From the NCBI RefSeq assembly GCF_017875235.1, contig NZ_JAGGMI010000022.1, forward strand, positions 1-55,572: a stretch of DNA of 55,572 bases, given 5' to 3'. The stretch comes from Asticcacaulis solisilvae (GTDB lineage: Bacteria; Pseudomonadota; Alphaproteobacteria; Caulobacterales; Caulobacteraceae). The notes beneath the pieces are model-generated. The model did no database searches, had not been told where the DNA came from, and saw nothing but the letters and a program-made list of their open reading frames with translations. Position numbers and translations under genes: made by a program. Shown here piece after piece: positions 15,589-26,414 of the stretch. The first letter of the stretch is position 1. Each line of letters begins with the position of its first letter.

Positions 15589-18225
15589 TTAGATCAGCGC
15601 CTTGACCGCGGCGATGCCTTCATCGGCCTTGGTGTCGTCCGGCGCGCCGCCCTGCGCGAAGTCGGGCTTGCCGCCCGCGCCGGCACCGCCCATGGCGATG
15701 ACCGCCGCCTTGGCCAGTTCAGCGGCGTTGAAGCGCGCCGTCAGGTCTGGTGACACCGCGACCGTAACCGCCGCCTTGCCGTCGAGCTTGCCGACCAGGG
15801 CGACAATGCCGCTGCCGACCTGCTTCTTGAAGTCTTCGGCGAGCGGGCGGAGATCCTTGCCGCCGACGCCTTCCAGCACGCGGGCCAGGACCCTGACGCC
15901 GTTGATGTCTTCCGGCCCGGCGGCCGCACCGCCTCCACCGACGGCCAAGGCGCGCTTGGCTTCGGCCAGTTCCTTTTCGAGGCGCTTGCGCTCGGCGACC
16001 AGGGCTTCGACGCGGGCTTCGACCTGCGCCACCGGCACCTTGAACTGGGCGGCCAGCGATTCGGCGACATTGGCCTCATCCAGCAGGTACTGACGCGCCG
16101 CTTCGCCGGTCAGGGCCTCGACGCGGCGGACACCGGCGGCGATGCCGGTTTCCGACACGATCTTGAACAGGGCGATGTCGCCGGTGCGCGCGACGTGCGT
16201 GCCGCCGCACAGTTCGACCGAGTATCTTTCTGAACCATCCAGGCCGTGGCCCAGCGTCAGGACGCGGACCTCGTCGCCGTACTTTTCACCGAACAGCGCC
16301 ACGGCGCCGGCATCGATCGCCTGTTGCGGCGCCATCAGCTCGGTCTTGGCCGCTTCGTTTTGCAGGATGACCGCATTGACCTCGGTCTCGATACGCTTGA
16401 GCTCATCGGCCGTGAGGGGACCGCCGTGGCTGAAGTCGAAGCGCATGCGTTCGGCGTCGACCAATTGCCCCTTTTGCGCGACGTGCGGACCAAGGACATT
16501 CTTGAGCGCGGCGTGCACCAGGTGCGCGGCCGAGTGGTTCGAACGCGTGGTGCGACGCTTTTCAGCGTCGACCGTAAGCGTCGCCGTGTCGCCGACCTTG
16601 ACCGAGCCTTCAGTCAGTTCGACGCGGTGGACATAGAGTTCGCCGGCCTGTTTTTGCGTGTCTAGGATGCGGCCCTTGCCACCCGAGAAGACGACTTCGC
16701 CGGTGTCACCGGCCTGGCCACCGCCTTCGGCGTAGAAGGAGGTGCGGTCAAACACGGCTTCGACCGTGTCGCCGGCCAGCGCACTGTCAACGCTCGCGCC
16801 TTCATGCACCAGAGCCAGCAGCTTACCTTCGATGCTCAGATCGTCATAGCCGGTAAAGGTCGAAGCGCCGACCTTGTCCTTGATGGCGAACCATTCGGCG
16901 GCGGTCGCTTTTTCGCCCGAACCGGCCCAGTTTTCCCGGCCGCGCGCCTTCTGTTCTTCCATGGCGGCTTCGAAGCCGGCGACATTGACGGTCAGGCCCT
17001 TGGCGCGCACGGCATCCTGGGTCAGATCGAGCGGGAAGCCATAGGTGTCGTAGAGCTTGAAGGCGGTTTCACCCGCCAGCATGTCGCCTTCCTTCAGGTC
17101 GCGCGTCGCCTCATCCAACAGGGTCATGCCGCGGCCGAGCGTACGGCGGAAGCGCTCCTCTTCCTGGCGCAGGGTCTCGACGATGGTCGCCTCGGCGCGC
17201 TTGAGCTCACCATAGTGATCGCCCATTTCACGCACAAGCGTCGGCGCCAGGCGGTGCAGCAATGGCTCCTGAGCGCCCAGCAGATAGGCGTGGCGCATGG
17301 CGCGGCGCATGATGCGACGCAGGACATACCCCCGGCCTTCGTTCGACGGCGTGACGCCATCGGCGATCAGGAAGGAGGTCGAACGCAGATGGTCGGCAAT
17401 GACGCGGTGCGACGGCAGGCTGTCGCCTTCGGCCTTCACGCCCGTCGCTTCGACCGAGGCGCCAATCAGCACTTTGAACAGGTCGACATCGTAATTGTTG
17501 TGGACGCCCTGAAGCACGGCGGCGACGCGTTCCAGGCCCATGCCGGTATCAATCGACGGCTTGGGCAGCAGGACGCGCGTACCGTCCGGCTGCTGGTCGA
17601 ACTGCATGAAGACCAGGTTCCAGATTTCGACGAAGCGGTCGCCGTCTTCTTCCGGCGAGCCCGGAGGGCCGCCCCAGATGTGCTCACCGTGGTCATAGAA
17701 GATTTCGGTGCACGGACCACACGGGCCGGTATCGCCCATAGACCAGAAGTTATCGCTGCCGGCGATGCGGATGATCCTTGATTCCGGCAGGCCGGCGATC
17801 TTCTTCCACAGGTCGAAGGCTTCATCGTCATCGATATAGACGGTGGTCAGCAGGCGGTCCGGATTCAGACCATAGTCCTTGGTAATCAGGGTCCAGGCGT
17901 GTTCGATCGCCTGTTCCTTGAAATAGTCGCCGAACGAGAAGTTACCCAGCATTTCAAAGAATGTGTGGTGACGCGCCGTATAGCCGACATTGTCCAGGTC
18001 GTTGTGCTTGCCGCCGGCGCGTACGACCTTCTGCGAGGTGGTGGCGCGCTTGTAGGGCCGCGTCTCGGCGCCGGTGAAGACGTTCTTGAACTGCACCATG
18101 CCCGCGTTGGTGAACATCAGGGTCGGATCGTTCTGCGGCACGAGCGCCGAGGACGCGACAACCTCATGATCGTGCTTGGCGAAGTAATCAAGGAAGGTCT
18201 GACGTATCTGGTTCAACGACGGCAT
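15589..18225 (-). CDS. alaS: alanine--tRNA ligase
   Basis: An 878-residue class II aminoacyl-tRNA synthetase charging tRNA-Ala. The catalytic core is at the N-terminus ([46 protein letters not shown]), followed by the tRNA-recognition region, the editing domain ([14 protein letters not shown] with the HxxxH zinc motif, and [16 protein letters not shown]) and the C-terminal DHHA1/coiled-coil domain ending in a glycine-rich [15 protein letters not shown]. Length is standard. It lies beside recA, an order common in alphaproteobacteria. Confidence 0.97.
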   Translation of the reverse strand: MPSLNQIRQTFLDYFAKHDHEVVASSALVPQNDPTLMFTNAGMVQFKNVFTGAETRPYKRATTSQKVVRAGGKHNDLDNVGYTARHHTFFEMLGNFSFGDYFKEQAIEHAWTLITKDYGLNPDRLLTTVYIDDDEAFDLWKKIAGLPESRIIRIAGSDNFWSMGDTGPCGPCTEIFYDHGEHIWGGPPGSPEEDGDRFVEIWNLVFMQFDQQPDGTRVLLPKPSIDTGMGLERVAAVLQGVHNNYDVDLFKVLIGASVEATGVKAEGDSLPSHRVIADHLRSTSFLIADGVTPSNEGRGYVLRRIMRRAMRHAYLLGAQEPLLHRLAPTLVREMGDHYGELKRAEATIVETLRQEEERFRRTLGRGMTLLDEATRDLKEGDMLAGETAFKLYDTYGFPLDLTQDAVRAKGLTVNVAGFEAAMEEQKARGRENWAGSGEKATAAEWFAIKDKVGASTFTGYDDLSIEGKLLALVHEGASVDSALAGDTVEAVFDRTSFYAEGGGQAGDTGEVVFSGGKGRILDTQKQAGELYVHRVELTEGSVKVGDTATLTVDAEKRRTTRSNHSAAHLVHAALKNVLGPHVAQKGQLVDAERMRFDFSHGGPLTADELKRIETEVNAVILQNEAAKTELMAPQQAIDAGAVALFGEKYGDEVRVLTLGHGLDGSERYSVELCGGTHVARTGDIALFKIVSETGIAAGVRRVEALTGEAARQYLLDEANVAESLAAQFKVPVAQVEARVEALVAERKRLEKELAEAKRALAVGGGGAAAGPEDINGVRVLARVLEGVGGKDLRPLAEDFKKQVGSGIVALVGKLDGKAAVTVAVSPDLTARFNAAELAKAAVIAMGGAGAGGKPDFAQGGAPDDTKADEGIAAVKALI

Positions 18226-18314
18226 GGGATAAAAACCGCTCCGGCAACAGGGAAATTTGTGAAGCCTATATAGCTATGTGTTCGCAAGCGCAAAGGCCGT
18301 TCAATGACGTATGA

Positions 18315-18350
18315 CAAAAAAGGCGCTTCCTGTTTCCAGGAAGCGCCTTC
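18315..18350 (-). terminator. recA terminator
   Basis: A 12-bp perfect stem (AGGCGCTTCCTG at 18321-18332 with CAGGAAGCGCCT at 18337-18348). On the minus strand it is followed by TTTTTT, so it ends recA transcription before alaS. Confidence 0.8.
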
Positions 18351-18415
18351 TTCGGTCAGTCCGGACGGAGGTTTGGTGTGGGTACCGCCCGTCCCGGCCG
18401 AATAGCATTATGATA

Positions 18416-19498
18416 TCAGAGCGACTCGTCGCCTTCGTTAGCGTCGGGCTCCGGCGTGCCCAGCAATTCCTCAGACAGCGCCTTGGACTTGTTGCGGATG
18501 CCCTTTTCGATCTCGGCGCACATATCCGGATTGGCCTTCAGGAAGTCGCGCGCATTGTCGCGGCCCTGACCGATACGGGTCGAGTTGAACGAGTACCAGG
18601 AGCCCGACTTCTCGACGAGGCCCGCCTTGACACCCAGGTCGATGATTTCACCGATCTTGGAGATGCCATGGCCGTACAGGATGTCGAACTCGACTTCGCG
18701 GAAAGGCGGGGCGATCTTGTTCTTGACGACCTTGACCTTGACATTGTTCCCGATGACTTCGTCACGCACCTTGATCGAACCGGTGCGGCGGATGTCGAGA
18801 CGGACCGAAGCGTAGAACTTCAGCGCGTTGCCGCCCGTCGTTGTTTCCGGCGAACCGTACATGACGCCGATCTTCATGCGGATCTGGTTGATGAAGACGA
18901 CGATGCACTTCGACTTGGAGATCGAGCCGGTCAGCTTGCGCAGGGCCTGCGACATCAGGCGGGCTTGCAGGCCCGGCAGGCTGTCGCCCATGTCGCCTTC
19001 GATTTCAGCGCGTGGCGTAAGCGCCGCGACTGAGTCGACGACGACGATGTCGACGGCGCCCGAACGGACCAGGGTGTCGGTAATTTCCAGCGCCTGTTCG
19101 CCATTGTCGGGCTGCGAGACCAGCAGGTCATCGAGATTGACGCCCAGCTTTTGGGCATAGACCGGGTCGAGCGCGTGCTCGGCATCGACGAAGGCAGCCG
19201 TGCCGCCGGCCTTTTGAATTTCGGCGACAGTGTGCAGGGCCAGGGTCGTCTTACCCGACGATTCCGGACCGTAGATTTCAATGACGCGGCCCTTCGGCAG
19301 GCCACCGATGCCGAGCGCCATGTCAAGACCCAGCGAACCGGTCGATACCGATTCGATCTGGTCGACACTGCCGTTCGAACCGAGTTTCATCACCGAGCCC
19401 TTACCGAAGGCCCGGTCGATTTGCGCCAGCGCGGCTTCGAGCGCGCGTTGCTTTTCAGAGTCGTTTTTTGCCACGAGTTTCAACATTGCTTGAGACAT
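18416..19498 (-). CDS. recA: recombinase RecA
   Basis: A 360-residue RecA: ATP-driven strand-exchange protein and LexA co-protease of the SOS response. Walker A is GPESSGKT (77-84); also visible are the [18 protein letters not shown] loop L1 region, the INQIR Walker B-adjacent segment and an acidic C-terminus ([11 protein letters not shown]). I start at ATG 19498 (MSQAM), with AGGAAGG upstream, rather than TTG 19504. An alphaproteobacterial SOS box at 19589-19603 indicates LexA control. Confidence 0.98.
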   Translation of the reverse strand: MSQAMLKLVAKNDSEKQRALEAALAQIDRAFGKGSVMKLGSNGSVDQIESVSTGSLGLDMALGIGGLPKGRVIEIYGPESSGKTTLALHTVAEIQKAGGTAAFVDAEHALDPVYAQKLGVNLDDLLVSQPDNGEQALEITDTLVRSGAVDIVVVDSVAALTPRAEIEGDMGDSLPGLQARLMSQALRKLTGSISKSKCIVVFINQIRMKIGVMYGSPETTTGGNALKFYASVRLDIRRTGSIKVRDEVIGNNVKVKVVKNKIAPPFREVEFDILYGHGISKIGEIIDLGVKAGLVEKSGSWYSFNSTRIGQGRDNARDFLKANPDMCAEIEKGIRNKSKALSEELLGTPEPDANEGDESL

Positions 19499-19588
19499 AT
19501 CCAAACCTTCCTATGTCACGATTCCCTTGAGCAAGGGCAGCGCGTTCGCTTTTGTCGTTGGAAATGACATGTACTCCATTTGTTCCAA

Positions 19589-19603
19589 GTTCGCAATATG
19601 TTC
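19589..19603 (-). promoter_or_regulatory. LexA-binding site (SOS box) of recA
   Basis: GTTCGCAATATGTTC fits GTTC-N7-GTTC, the alphaproteobacterial LexA operator, and lies 91 nt before the recA start codon. Confidence 0.85.
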
Positions 19604-19639
19604 TCATAAATAATTTGGAACATCCTTCCCGAAACAGAA

Positions 19640-19676
19640 AGGGCTCCGTTGCCGGAGCCCTCAGGCTGCTGACAAA
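19640..19676 (+). repeat. hairpin plus CAGGCTGCTGACAAA module, left copy
   Basis: GGGCTCCGTTGCCGGAGCCC hairpin followed by TCAGGCTGCTGACAAA. An inverted copy lies at 19797-19833 and a related one at 55461-55492. The two copies here bracket 120 bp with no gene. Confidence 0.7.
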
Positions 19677-19796
19677 GTCTGTGGACAATTTTCATGCGGT
19701 ATATTGCCACCTGATTCACGGAACGTCTCGGAATCAAGCGGTGAACATATCGGAATCAAATTGTGGCAATTGGCCCTTCTCAAAAAAGATAGGGGG

Positions 19797-19833
19797 TTTG
19801 TCAGTAGCCTGAGGGCTCCGTTGCCGGAGCCCT
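19797..19833 (-). terminator. RTX gene terminator (hairpin plus CAGGCTACTGACAAA module)
   Basis: Read on the minus strand, 24 nt past the RTX stop: hairpin GGGCTCC-GGCAAC-GGAGCCC, then TCAGGCTACTGACAAACCCC and a TTTTTT run. The same order (hairpin, CAGNCTNCTGACAAACCCC, T-run) follows the tRNA gene at 55461, so this looks like a shared 3'-end module. Confidence 0.65.
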
Positions 19834-19856
19834 TTCCTTATGCGTGGAGCGCGATC

Positions 19857-22800
19857 TTAGGCTGTGAACTCGAAGTCCGACACCGTCAGGCCCGCCGTCG
19901 TGTTGAGGATGGCGAAGTGGATACGCGCAGTCGCGCCCGTACCGTCGGAATCCCAGTAGAGATTGCCCGTGGCCGCATCCCAGATGAACTGGGCCGAGGT
20001 GCCGACCGCCGAAGCGCCCGCGGTGAACTGCGCCGCCGTCAGCACATGGCCCGCCGCGAAGCCGTAGTCCGAGCCTTTGAAAACCAGATCATCGACGTTG
20101 TGCACGAAGTCAATGATGGTGTCGCGGCCCGTGCTGGCGGCGGCGCCAAAGACGAAGTCGTCCGCGCCCGAACCACCGGTCAGGGTGTCATTGCCGCCGC
20201 CGCCGGTCAGGCGGTTGTTGCCGCCGGTGCCGGTCATGGTGTTATTGAGACCGTTGCCGGTGCCTGACACGGCGGAACCGGTCAGGATCAGGTTTTCGAC
20301 ATTGGCCATCAGCGACCAGTCGATCGACGAATAGGTCGTGTCGGTCCCCTCACCCACATTTTCGTAGGTGCGGTCACCGGCATTGTCGACAACGAAGGTG
20401 TCGTTGCCAAGACCACCGTACATCTGGTCGTTTTCGGTACCGCCGTTGATGCTGTCGTCACCGGCGCCGCCGACGATGGTATCCCAGCGCTCGCCACCCA
20501 GGATGGTGTCATTGCCCGCGCCGCCTTCAATGCTGTCGGCGCCGGCGTCACCCGTGATCGAGTCGTTGCCGTCTTCACCAAAGACGAAGTCGGCACCTTC
20601 GCCGGCGCTGATCGAGTCGAGACCCGCACCGCCGTAGATGGTGTCGTTGCCGTTGGCGCCGCTCAGCGTGTTGTTGTTGCCGTTGCCGAAGATGCCGTTG
20701 CTCAGGCTGTTGCCCGTGCCGGTCGTGGCCGCGCCGATCAGGTAGAGGTTCTCGGTGTCGACCACCAGCGAGAAGTTGATCGAGGAGATGACGGTATCGA
20801 TGCCCGCCGAAGCCCCTTCATTCACGCGGTCACCGATGTCGTCGACATAATAGGTGTCATTGCCGAGGCCACCGTACATCTGGTCGTTGTTGATGCCGCC
20901 GTCGATGGTGTCGTTGCCGTCACCGCCGACGATGGTATCCCAGCGCTCGCCGCCGGCCAGGTAGTCGTTGTGCGCGCCACCGTCGATCGAGTCGGCGCCG
21001 GCGCCGCCATCGATCGTGTCGGCGCCATTGCCGCCCAGCAGCGTATTGGCGCCGCTGTTGCCGGTGATCAGGTTGTTGCCGCTGTTGCCCGTGCCCGAGA
21101 TGGCGGCAGTGCCGGTCAGGGTCAGGACTTCGACGTCGTTGCCGAGGGCGAAATCGACCGACGAGAAGACGGTGTCATTGCCTTCGCCGGCGTTTTCGAT
21201 CGCGCGATCGCCGACATTGTCGACGTAATAGGTGTCGTTGTCCTTGCCGCCCAGCATGCGGTCATTGCCGACACCGCCATCCAGCGTATCGTTACCGGAG
21301 CCGCCAATCAGGCTGTCGCTGCCCGCGCCGCCGATAAGCAGGTTCGCGACATCGTTGCCGTTGATAGTGTCGTTGCCGACGCCGCCGGTCGCGTCTTCGA
21401 TGACGGTCGAGGTCACCGTAGTGATGCCGGCCGTGATGGCCGCCACGATGTTCGAGCTGTCCGAATTCAGGGTCACGGTCGTGCCGCGCCCCAGCGCCGT
21501 CACCAGGCTCTGATAGCTCGGCTCGACGCCCGCCGTCGCCGCGAAGATCGGGATGATGTTGGCGGCTTCGAGGGCGGCTTTCAGTTGGGCGATTTCCGGA
21601 TAGTCTTCGAGTTCGAGGACCGCGTCACCGTCGTTCGGCGTGGTGATGCCGCCGGCGGCGCCGTCACCGGCGACGTGGAAGGCCGCATCCGTGAAAAGGA
21701 CAACGAAACGCGCCGTGCCGACCCGGAAGCCGACATCGCCCGGCGTCAGCGCCAGGTGCATCAGGGCTTCCAGCTGGGCTTCCGGCGTGTCGTTGCCGCC
21801 CCCCGCCGTTGCCGCATTATAGGCCGAAGCCAGGGCCGCTTCGCTGGTGGTGATGCCGAGGTCGAGGTTGTAGACATAGTCGCCGGTCGAGCCGAAGGGC
21901 GACACGGCCTTGTCGCGGAAGGTCGACAGACCGAAGCCGACGTTCGGCTGGACGCCCTGCAGGGCATCGACGATCTGCGGGACCAGGGTGCGGACATTGG
22001 CGATGTCGTCGCCGAAGGAGCCGGTCAGGTCCTGCAGGAACTGGACATCCAGCGGCGAATAGGTCGTGCCGCCAGGGTTGAGCGTAACGTTCTGGCCCTG
22101 GACGATCGAGGTGTTCGCGCCCGTCAGGTCGATATAGGAGTTGCCGGTCGCCAGGCTGGCGTCGATCTTGTCATGCCCCTGGAAGTCTTCGACCACCACT
22201 GCGGCGCCGTGGATGGAGAAGGTGTCGTTGCCGTTGCCGCCGACGGCCGTGTCGCTGCCGGCCGACGAGTCGAGCCAGTCATTGCCATCGCCGCCGTCGA
22301 GGAAGTCATTGCCCGCCCCGCCATTGACGGTGTCATTGCCAGCGAAGCCGTAAATGCCGTCGTTACCGGCATTGCCGTTCAACACATTGCTGCCGGCATT
22401 GCCGCGCAGGGTATCATTGCCCGCGCCGCCATTGGCGTTTTCGATGCCGTAGAGCTCATCGTAGGTGCTGTCACCATAGGTGATGCCGTACTGGAAGCCC
22501 GCATAGGCAGGGTCGAGTTCGACATAGACGGCGGCCGTTTCGGCGCTGTAGTTGACCGTGTCGATGCCATTGCCGCCGGTCAGGGTGTCGTGGCCAAGGC
22601 CGCCGGTCAGGACGTCATTGCCGTCACCGCCATCCAGGTCGTTCAGGGCCGCATTACCGATCAGGGTGTCGTTGCCGACGCCGCCGATGGCGTCTTCGAT
22701 GACGGTCGAGGTCACCGTGGTGATGCCGGCCGTGATGGCCGCCACGATGTTCGAGCTGTCCGAGGAAAGCTCTACCGTGGTGCCGCGGCCAAGCTGCGCG

Positions 22801-23828
22801 ACCAGGTTCTGGTAGCTGGCGGTCACCGCCGAGGTCACGGCGAAGATCGGTATGATGTTGGCGGCTTCCAGCGCCGCCTTCAGCTGGGCGATAGCCGGAT
22901 AGTCTTCGTTTTCGAGCACCGCGTCGCCGTCGTTCGGCGTCGAGATGCCGCCCGACGCACCGTCACCCGCCACGTGGAATGGCGCGTCCGAGAACAGGAC
23001 GACAAAGCGCGCGGTGCCGGCGCGGAAACCGACCTCGCCCGGCGTCAGGGCCAGGTGCATCAGGGCTTCGAGCTGGGATTCGGGTTCGTCGCCGCCATTG
23101 GCCGCGGTCGCGGCGTTATAGGCCGCGGCCAGGGCCGCTTCGCTGTTGGTAATGGCGAGATCGAGATTGTAGACATAGTCGCCGGCCGAACCGAAGGGCG
23201 ACACAGCCTTGTCGCGGAAGGACGAGAGGCCAAAGCCGATATTGCCTTGCACGGCCTGCAGGGCATCGACGATCTGCGGGACCAGGGTGCGGACATTGGC
23301 GATGTCGTCGCTGAAGGAACCGCTCAGGTCCTGCAGGAACTGGACGTCGAGCGGCGAATAGGTCGTGCCGCCCGGGTTGAAGATGACCGTCTTGCCCTGG
23401 ACGGTCGAGGCCGAGGCCAGAGACAGGTCGAGGAAAGTGTTGCCGGTCGCGCCCGAGGCGTCGACGGTATCGTGACCCTGGAAGTCTTCGATGTTGGCGG
23501 ATGCGCCCTGGATGACATACAGGTCGTCGCCATTACCGCCCGAGACGGTGGCCGCGCCCTGATACAGGATGACGGTGTCATTGCCGCCGCCGGCCAGGAT
23601 CAGGTTGTTGCCGCTGGCGCCCGAAATGGTGTCATTGCCGGCGCCGCCATCGAGCGTGTCGTTGCCCGTGCCGCCGCCATTGAGGAAGTCGTTGCCATTG
23701 CCGCCGGTGATGGAGTCGGTGCCGTCGGCGCCGTACAGGGTGTCATTGCCATCGTTGCCGTGGATGGTGTCGTTGCCGGTGGTGCCGCCATAGAAATTGT
23801 TGGCGCTCGTGCCGTTGTAAACAGCCAT
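19857..23828 (-). CDS. RTX-type calcium-binding protein with two integrin-beta-like VWA domains
   Basis: A 1323-residue secreted protein. Glycine/aspartate nonapeptides (GGxGxDxLx) fill residues 12-85, 385-535 and 815-1230, forming calcium-binding beta-rolls. Two homologous VWA domains lie at about 160-380 and 590-812. The first has DLSGSFSDD (167-175), matching the integrin-beta MIDAS/ADMIDAS pattern DxSxSxxDD, and then [15 protein letters not shown], also integrin-beta-like. The second has DLTGSFGDD, with Thr for the first Ser. There is no classical signal peptide; the C-terminus ([12 protein letters not shown] onward, ending SDFEFTA) fits type I secretion. No ABC or membrane-fusion exporter is in the window. 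AGGAGA precedes the ATG. Likely an adhesin or cell-surface protein; the partner is unknown. Confidence 0.85.
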   Translation of the reverse strand: MAVYNGTSANNFYGGTTGNDTIHGNDGNDTLYGADGTDSITGGNGNDFLNGGGTGNDTLDGGAGNDTISGASGNNLILAGGGNDTVILYQGAATVSGGNGDDLYVIQGASANIEDFQGHDTVDASGATGNTFLDLSLASASTVQGKTVIFNPGGTTYSPLDVQFLQDLSGSFSDDIANVRTLVPQIVDALQAVQGNIGFGLSSFRDKAVSPFGSAGDYVYNLDLAITNSEAALAAAYNAATAANGGDEPESQLEALMHLALTPGEVGFRAGTARFVVLFSDAPFHVAGDGASGGISTPNDGDAVLENEDYPAIAQLKAALEAANIIPIFAVTSAVTASYQNLVAQLGRGTTVELSSDSSNIVAAITAGITTVTSTVIEDAIGGVGNDTLIGNAALNDLDGGDGNDVLTGGLGHDTLTGGNGIDTVNYSAETAAVYVELDPAYAGFQYGITYGDSTYDELYGIENANGGAGNDTLRGNAGSNVLNGNAGNDGIYGFAGNDTVNGGAGNDFLDGGDGNDWLDSSAGSDTAVGGNGNDTFSIHGAAVVVEDFQGHDKIDASLATGNSYIDLTGANTSIVQGQNVTLNPGGTTYSPLDVQFLQDLTGSFGDDIANVRTLVPQIVDALQGVQPNVGFGLSTFRDKAVSPFGSTGDYVYNLDLGITTSEAALASAYNAATAGGGNDTPEAQLEALMHLALTPGDVGFRVGTARFVVLFTDAAFHVAGDGAAGGITTPNDGDAVLELEDYPEIAQLKAALEAANIIPIFAATAGVEPSYQSLVTALGRGTTVTLNSDSSNIVAAITAGITTVTSTVIEDATGGVGNDTINGNDVANLLIGGAGSDSLIGGSGNDTLDGGVGNDRMLGGKDNDTYYVDNVGDRAIENAGEGNDTVFSSVDFALGNDVEVLTLTGTAAISGTGNSGNNLITGNSGANTLLGGNGADTIDGGAGADSIDGGAHNDYLAGGERWDTIVGGDGNDTIDGGINNDQMYGGLGNDTYYVDDIGDRVNEGASAGIDTVISSINFSLVVDTENLYLIGAATTGTGNSLSNGIFGNGNNNTLSGANGNDTIYGGAGLDSISAGEGADFVFGEDGNDSITGDAGADSIEGGAGNDTILGGERWDTIVGGAGDDSINGGTENDQMYGGLGNDTFVVDNAGDRTYENVGEGTDTTYSSIDWSLMANVENLILTGSAVSGTGNGLNNTMTGTGGNNRLTGGGGNDTLTGGSGADDFVFGAAASTGRDTIIDFVHNVDDLVFKGSDYGFAAGHVLTAAQFTAGASAVGTSAQFIWDAATGNLYWDSDGTGATARIHFAILNTTAGLTVSDFEFTA

Positions 23829-24193
23829 GATGTTTCTCTCCTGTTAAGGGAAACGTTGTTGAGGAGGATTGCACGCAATAAGGCGCCGCAAGCCACAGCA
23901 ACGGCTATGCTATCCGTAAGTAAAAGCTGTGATGTCGACGCAATTAAACGCTCTCGGGCCGTCATTCTCGACGCGCCCAATGATGAAGACTAGGAATTAG
24001 GACAAAACAAATGGACCGGTCCCCACAGTAGGGCTGACCAATTCTAGTTTTTTTGCTACAATGTTATGAGATTGATTTTACGAAAAGCTACTGGAATGCA
24101 CTTCACTTAACGTCTCCAGCTAAAATCAATTGGCGAATATGTCAAGGGTGCAAAAGAGTGAACGGACCGTGCACCATATTATTCTTCCGGGAG

Positions 24194-24207
24194 TGTGAGC
24201 GGTCACA
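24194..24207 (+). promoter_or_regulatory. palindrome TGTGAGCGGTCACA upstream of gluconate permease
   Basis: A 14-bp palindrome with arms TGTGA/TCACA around GCGG, 127 bp before the gntP start. It is shorter in spacing than a CRP site and resembles half-sites of LacI-type regulators. Confidence 0.35.
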
Positions 24208-24257
24208 TGACGGACGTTGCGCAAGTCATGGTTCTCGCATAGGCTCCGGTCCGATAC

Positions 24258-24279
24258 GCGCATTTCGCTTAAAATGCGC
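24258..24279 (+). promoter_or_regulatory. inverted repeat in gluconate permease upstream region
   Basis: GCGCATTT and AAATGCGC form an 8-bp inverted repeat around CGCTTA, 55 bp before the start codon; it could be an operator or an RNA hairpin. Confidence 0.35.
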
Positions 24280-24333
24280 GATCCGCAAAAATGGCGGGCG
24301 GTATAAAAGACCCGCATGAGGGAGGACTGAATC

Positions 24334-25677
24334 ATGCAGGCGCTTTCCGCCGCCGACCCGACCTGGGCGTTGACCGCCGTCGCCATTTCCGTTCTTGGCC
24401 TCGTGGTCATGATCGCCTGGGGCAAGGTCCAGCCCCTGCTGGCCTTCGTCATCGCCGCCATTGCCGCCGCCCTCATGCTGGGCATGCCGCTCGACGCCAT
24501 CCCCAAGTCGGTCGAAAAGGGCATAGGCGACATGCTGGGCTCGCTGGCCATCCTGCTGGCGCTGGGGGCCATATTCGGCCGGCTGATCGCCGATTCCGGC
24601 GCGGCGCAAAAGATCGCCGCCGTCCTGATCCGGCTGTTTGGCGCTTCGCGCATGAGCCTGGCCCTCGCGCTGACGGGCTTCATCGTCGGCATTCCGCTCT
24701 TTTACAATGTCGGCTTCGTGCTGATGGTGCCGCTGATCTTTTCGCTGATGCGCCAGTCAGGCAAGTCGCTGGTCTGGCTGGCCGTACCGTTGATGGCCGG
24801 CCTGTCGATCGCGCACGGCTTCCTGCCGCCGCACCCCTCGCCCACCGCCATCGTGCCGATGTTCGGCGCCGACATGGGCGTGACCCTGATCTATGGCCTG
24901 ATCGTCGGCGTGCCGACGCTTCTGATCGCCGGTCCCGTCTTCGCCATGACGGTCAAGGGCGTCACCGCCAATCCGCCCGACCTCTTCCTGGCGCCGCCCA
25001 AGGCCGACGACGAACTGCCGAGTGCGTTCAATGCCTTCGCCACCGCGCTCTTGCCGGTGGTGCTGCTGGCGGGCGCCACGGCGCTCAACTTCTCCGGAAC
25101 CGTGCCCGCGGAACACAAGGCGCTGGTCAACTTCGTCAGCCATCCGATCCTGGTCCTCCTGATCGCGCTCGTCGTCGCCAGCATCAGCCTGGGGACGGCG
25201 CGCGGCACGGGTTTCCGTAAGCTCATGGAAAGCTCGGGCGGGGCGCTGCGGGAAATCGCGCCGATCCTGCTGATCATCGCCGGCGCGGGCGCCCTCAAGC
25301 AGGTCTTCGTCGACAGCGGCGTCAGCGCCCAGATGGGCACATTGCTGCAGGCCGTTCCGGTGCCGCCGCTGGTGCTGGGCTGGCTGATCGCGGGCATCAT
25401 CCGCGTCTCGCTGGGATCGGCGACCGTGGCGGGCCTGACCGCGGCGGGCCTGGTTACATCTCTAGTCGCGACATCGGGCGTCGATCCGAACCTGATGGTC
25501 CTGGCCATAGGCGCGGGTTCACTGATGTTCAGCCACGTCAACGATTCGGGCTTCTGGATGTTCAAGGAATATTTCGGGCTGTCGATCAAGGATACGCTCA
25601 GGACCTGGACGCTCATGGAAGGGCTGGTCGGGATTGTCGGGCTGGCGTCGGTCCTGGTGCTCGATCTTTTTGTGTAA
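24334..25677 (+). CDS. gntP: GntP family gluconate:H+ symporter
   Basis: A 447-residue inner-membrane permease with 12 or more hydrophobic spans. Family features include GKVQPLLAFVIAAI near the start, GIPLFYNVGFVLMVPLIFSL, and HGFLPPHPSPTAIVPMFGAD, a signature region of gluconate/GntP transporters; length is normal. It imports gluconate or a related sugar acid with protons. GGAGG precedes the ATG. Downstream, 64 bp away, begins a sigma-factor operon that may be independent. Sugar-acid uptake fits the polysaccharide-degrading genes elsewhere in the window. The exact substrate (gluconate or another acid) is not certain. Confidence 0.88.
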   Translation: MQALSAADPTWALTAVAISVLGLVVMIAWGKVQPLLAFVIAAIAAALMLGMPLDAIPKSVEKGIGDMLGSLAILLALGAIFGRLIADSGAAQKIAAVLIRLFGASRMSLALALTGFIVGIPLFYNVGFVLMVPLIFSLMRQSGKSLVWLAVPLMAGLSIAHGFLPPHPSPTAIVPMFGADMGVTLIYGLIVGVPTLLIAGPVFAMTVKGVTANPPDLFLAPPKADDELPSAFNAFATALLPVVLLAGATALNFSGTVPAEHKALVNFVSHPILVLLIALVVASISLGTARGTGFRKLMESSGGALREIAPILLIIAGAGALKQVFVDSGVSAQMGTLLQAVPVPPLVLGWLIAGIIRVSLGSATVAGLTAAGLVTSLVATSGVDPNLMVLAIGAGSLMFSHVNDSGFWMFKEYFGLSIKDTLRTWTLMEGLVGIVGLASVLVLDLFV

Positions 25678-25741
25678 CTCCCTGTAAGGATCGCCAGCCC
25701 GTGGGCGTCTAATCTCCCGACACAACACAAGGAGATTTGTC

Positions 25742-25912
25742 ATGCTGGGTCTGTTTCTGAAGCGCGAACATTTTGGGCCGGTGCTGGCCGCGGCGCTGGC
25801 AGTCGGCCTTATCGGCATCGTTATCGGCATGTCGAACGGCGCGTTCGAGAGCAACAACCGCGAAGCCCTGCGCCTGAAACGCGAAGCGGCGGCCGCACAG
25901 GTCGCGCCCTGA
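25742..25912 (+). CDS. 56-residue single-span membrane protein, first gene of sigma operon
   Basis: A short gene with AAGGAG 8 nt before its ATG. The product starts MLGLFLKREHFGPVLAAALA, has one transmembrane helix (about 12-30) and then a charged tail rich in Arg, Lys and Glu. It ends 4 bp before the ECF sigma factor start, so it is the first gene of that operon. I do not recognise a family. Its position suggests a role in the sigma pathway, for example as a membrane partner, but this is inference only. Confidence 0.6.
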   Translation: MLGLFLKREHFGPVLAAALAVGLIGIVIGMSNGAFESNNREALRLKREAAAAQVAP

Positions 25913-25916
25913 CCCG

Positions 25917-26414
25917 ATGGTGGCGGCAGACGACGACTTCGCCGACTGGATCGCGCCGCATGTCGGCCGGCTGACCCGGATCAGCCGCGCCTTCGCCGCA
26001 CCGGCCGACCGCCATGACCTGATGCAGGAATTGCTGATCGCCGTTTGGAAGGCGCGTCCGGCCTTTCGTGGCGACGCCTCCCCCGCCACCTTCATCTATC
26101 GCGTGGCGCACAATCGTGCCCTGACCTGGAGGCGCCGCGAAGGCCTGCGCTGGCTTAAGTTCGCCAGGTTTCGCGACGATCTCATGAACCTGCCGCCCGA
26201 ATCCGGTGAGGATCCTCGGCTGGAAACGCTTTACGCCGCGATCCGCGAACTGCCGCCGGTCGATCGCTCACTGATGCTCCTGGCGCTCGACGGCGTATCC
26301 TATGCCGACATGTCCGCCCTGCACGCCTTAAGCGAAAGCAATATCGGTGCCCGCCTGACCCGCGCGCGGGCGCGACTGATGGCCATCATTGGGGAGACGT
26401 CCGATGGATTTTGA
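25917..26414 (+). CDS. ECF family RNA polymerase sigma factor
   Basis: A 165-residue sigma-70-type factor. Region 2 is DLMQELLIAVWKARPAFRGD followed by ATFIYRVAHNRALTWRR (about 35-75); region 4 is IRELPPVDRSLMLLALDGVS followed by the helix-turn-helix YADMSALHALSESNIGARLT (about 108-155). It directs RNA polymerase to a set of stress or envelope promoters. It lies 4 bp after the small membrane gene and overlaps the next gene by 11 bp, so all three are one operon, and the downstream product is the likely anti-sigma factor. Confidence 0.9.
   Translation: MVAADDDFADWIAPHVGRLTRISRAFAAPADRHDLMQELLIAVWKARPAFRGDASPATFIYRVAHNRALTWRRREGLRWLKFARFRDDLMNLPPESGEDPRLETLYAAIRELPPVDRSLMLLALDGVSYADMSALHALSESNIGARLTRARARLMAIIGETSDGF

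Larger units (their letters stand above)
19499..19856. other. intergenic region between recA and RTX gene
   Basis: This stretch holds the recA ribosome-binding site and SOS box (right of recA) and the two inverted hairpin modules. The 120 bp between the modules (19677-19796) contain no supported gene; TTGCCACCTGATTC and GAATCAAATTGTGGCAAT are loosely inverted there, so it may be a small mobile-element relic. Confidence 0.5.
23829..24333. other. intergenic region, RTX gene to gluconate permease
   Basis: This 505-bp divergent region holds no supported gene; its frames are short and lack ribosome-binding sites. It is more AT-rich than its surroundings at 24000-24190. Two palindromes before gntP are listed separately. 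The RTX promoter must lie near 23850-24000 but no clear boxes stand out. Confidence 0.5.

Noticed and set aside
19677..19796. 120-bp stretch bracketed by inverted hairpins, possible miniature mobile element
   Set aside because: No target-site duplication or transposase; the bracketing modules are better explained as terminators, with one shared by tRNA-Ser.
20000..23800. Regular short repeats in the RTX gene, which could suggest a CRISPR array
   Set aside because: Repeats are nine-residue coding units in frame; there are no identical DNA repeats with unique spacers.
20970..23993. Long open frame of 1007 codons on the plus strand, antisense to the RTX gene
   Set aside because: It mirrors the GC-rich, repetitive RTX coding strand; it has no ribosome-binding site, and its product is repetitive Asp/Val/Ala with no domain. 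The minus-strand RTX protein is clearly coding.
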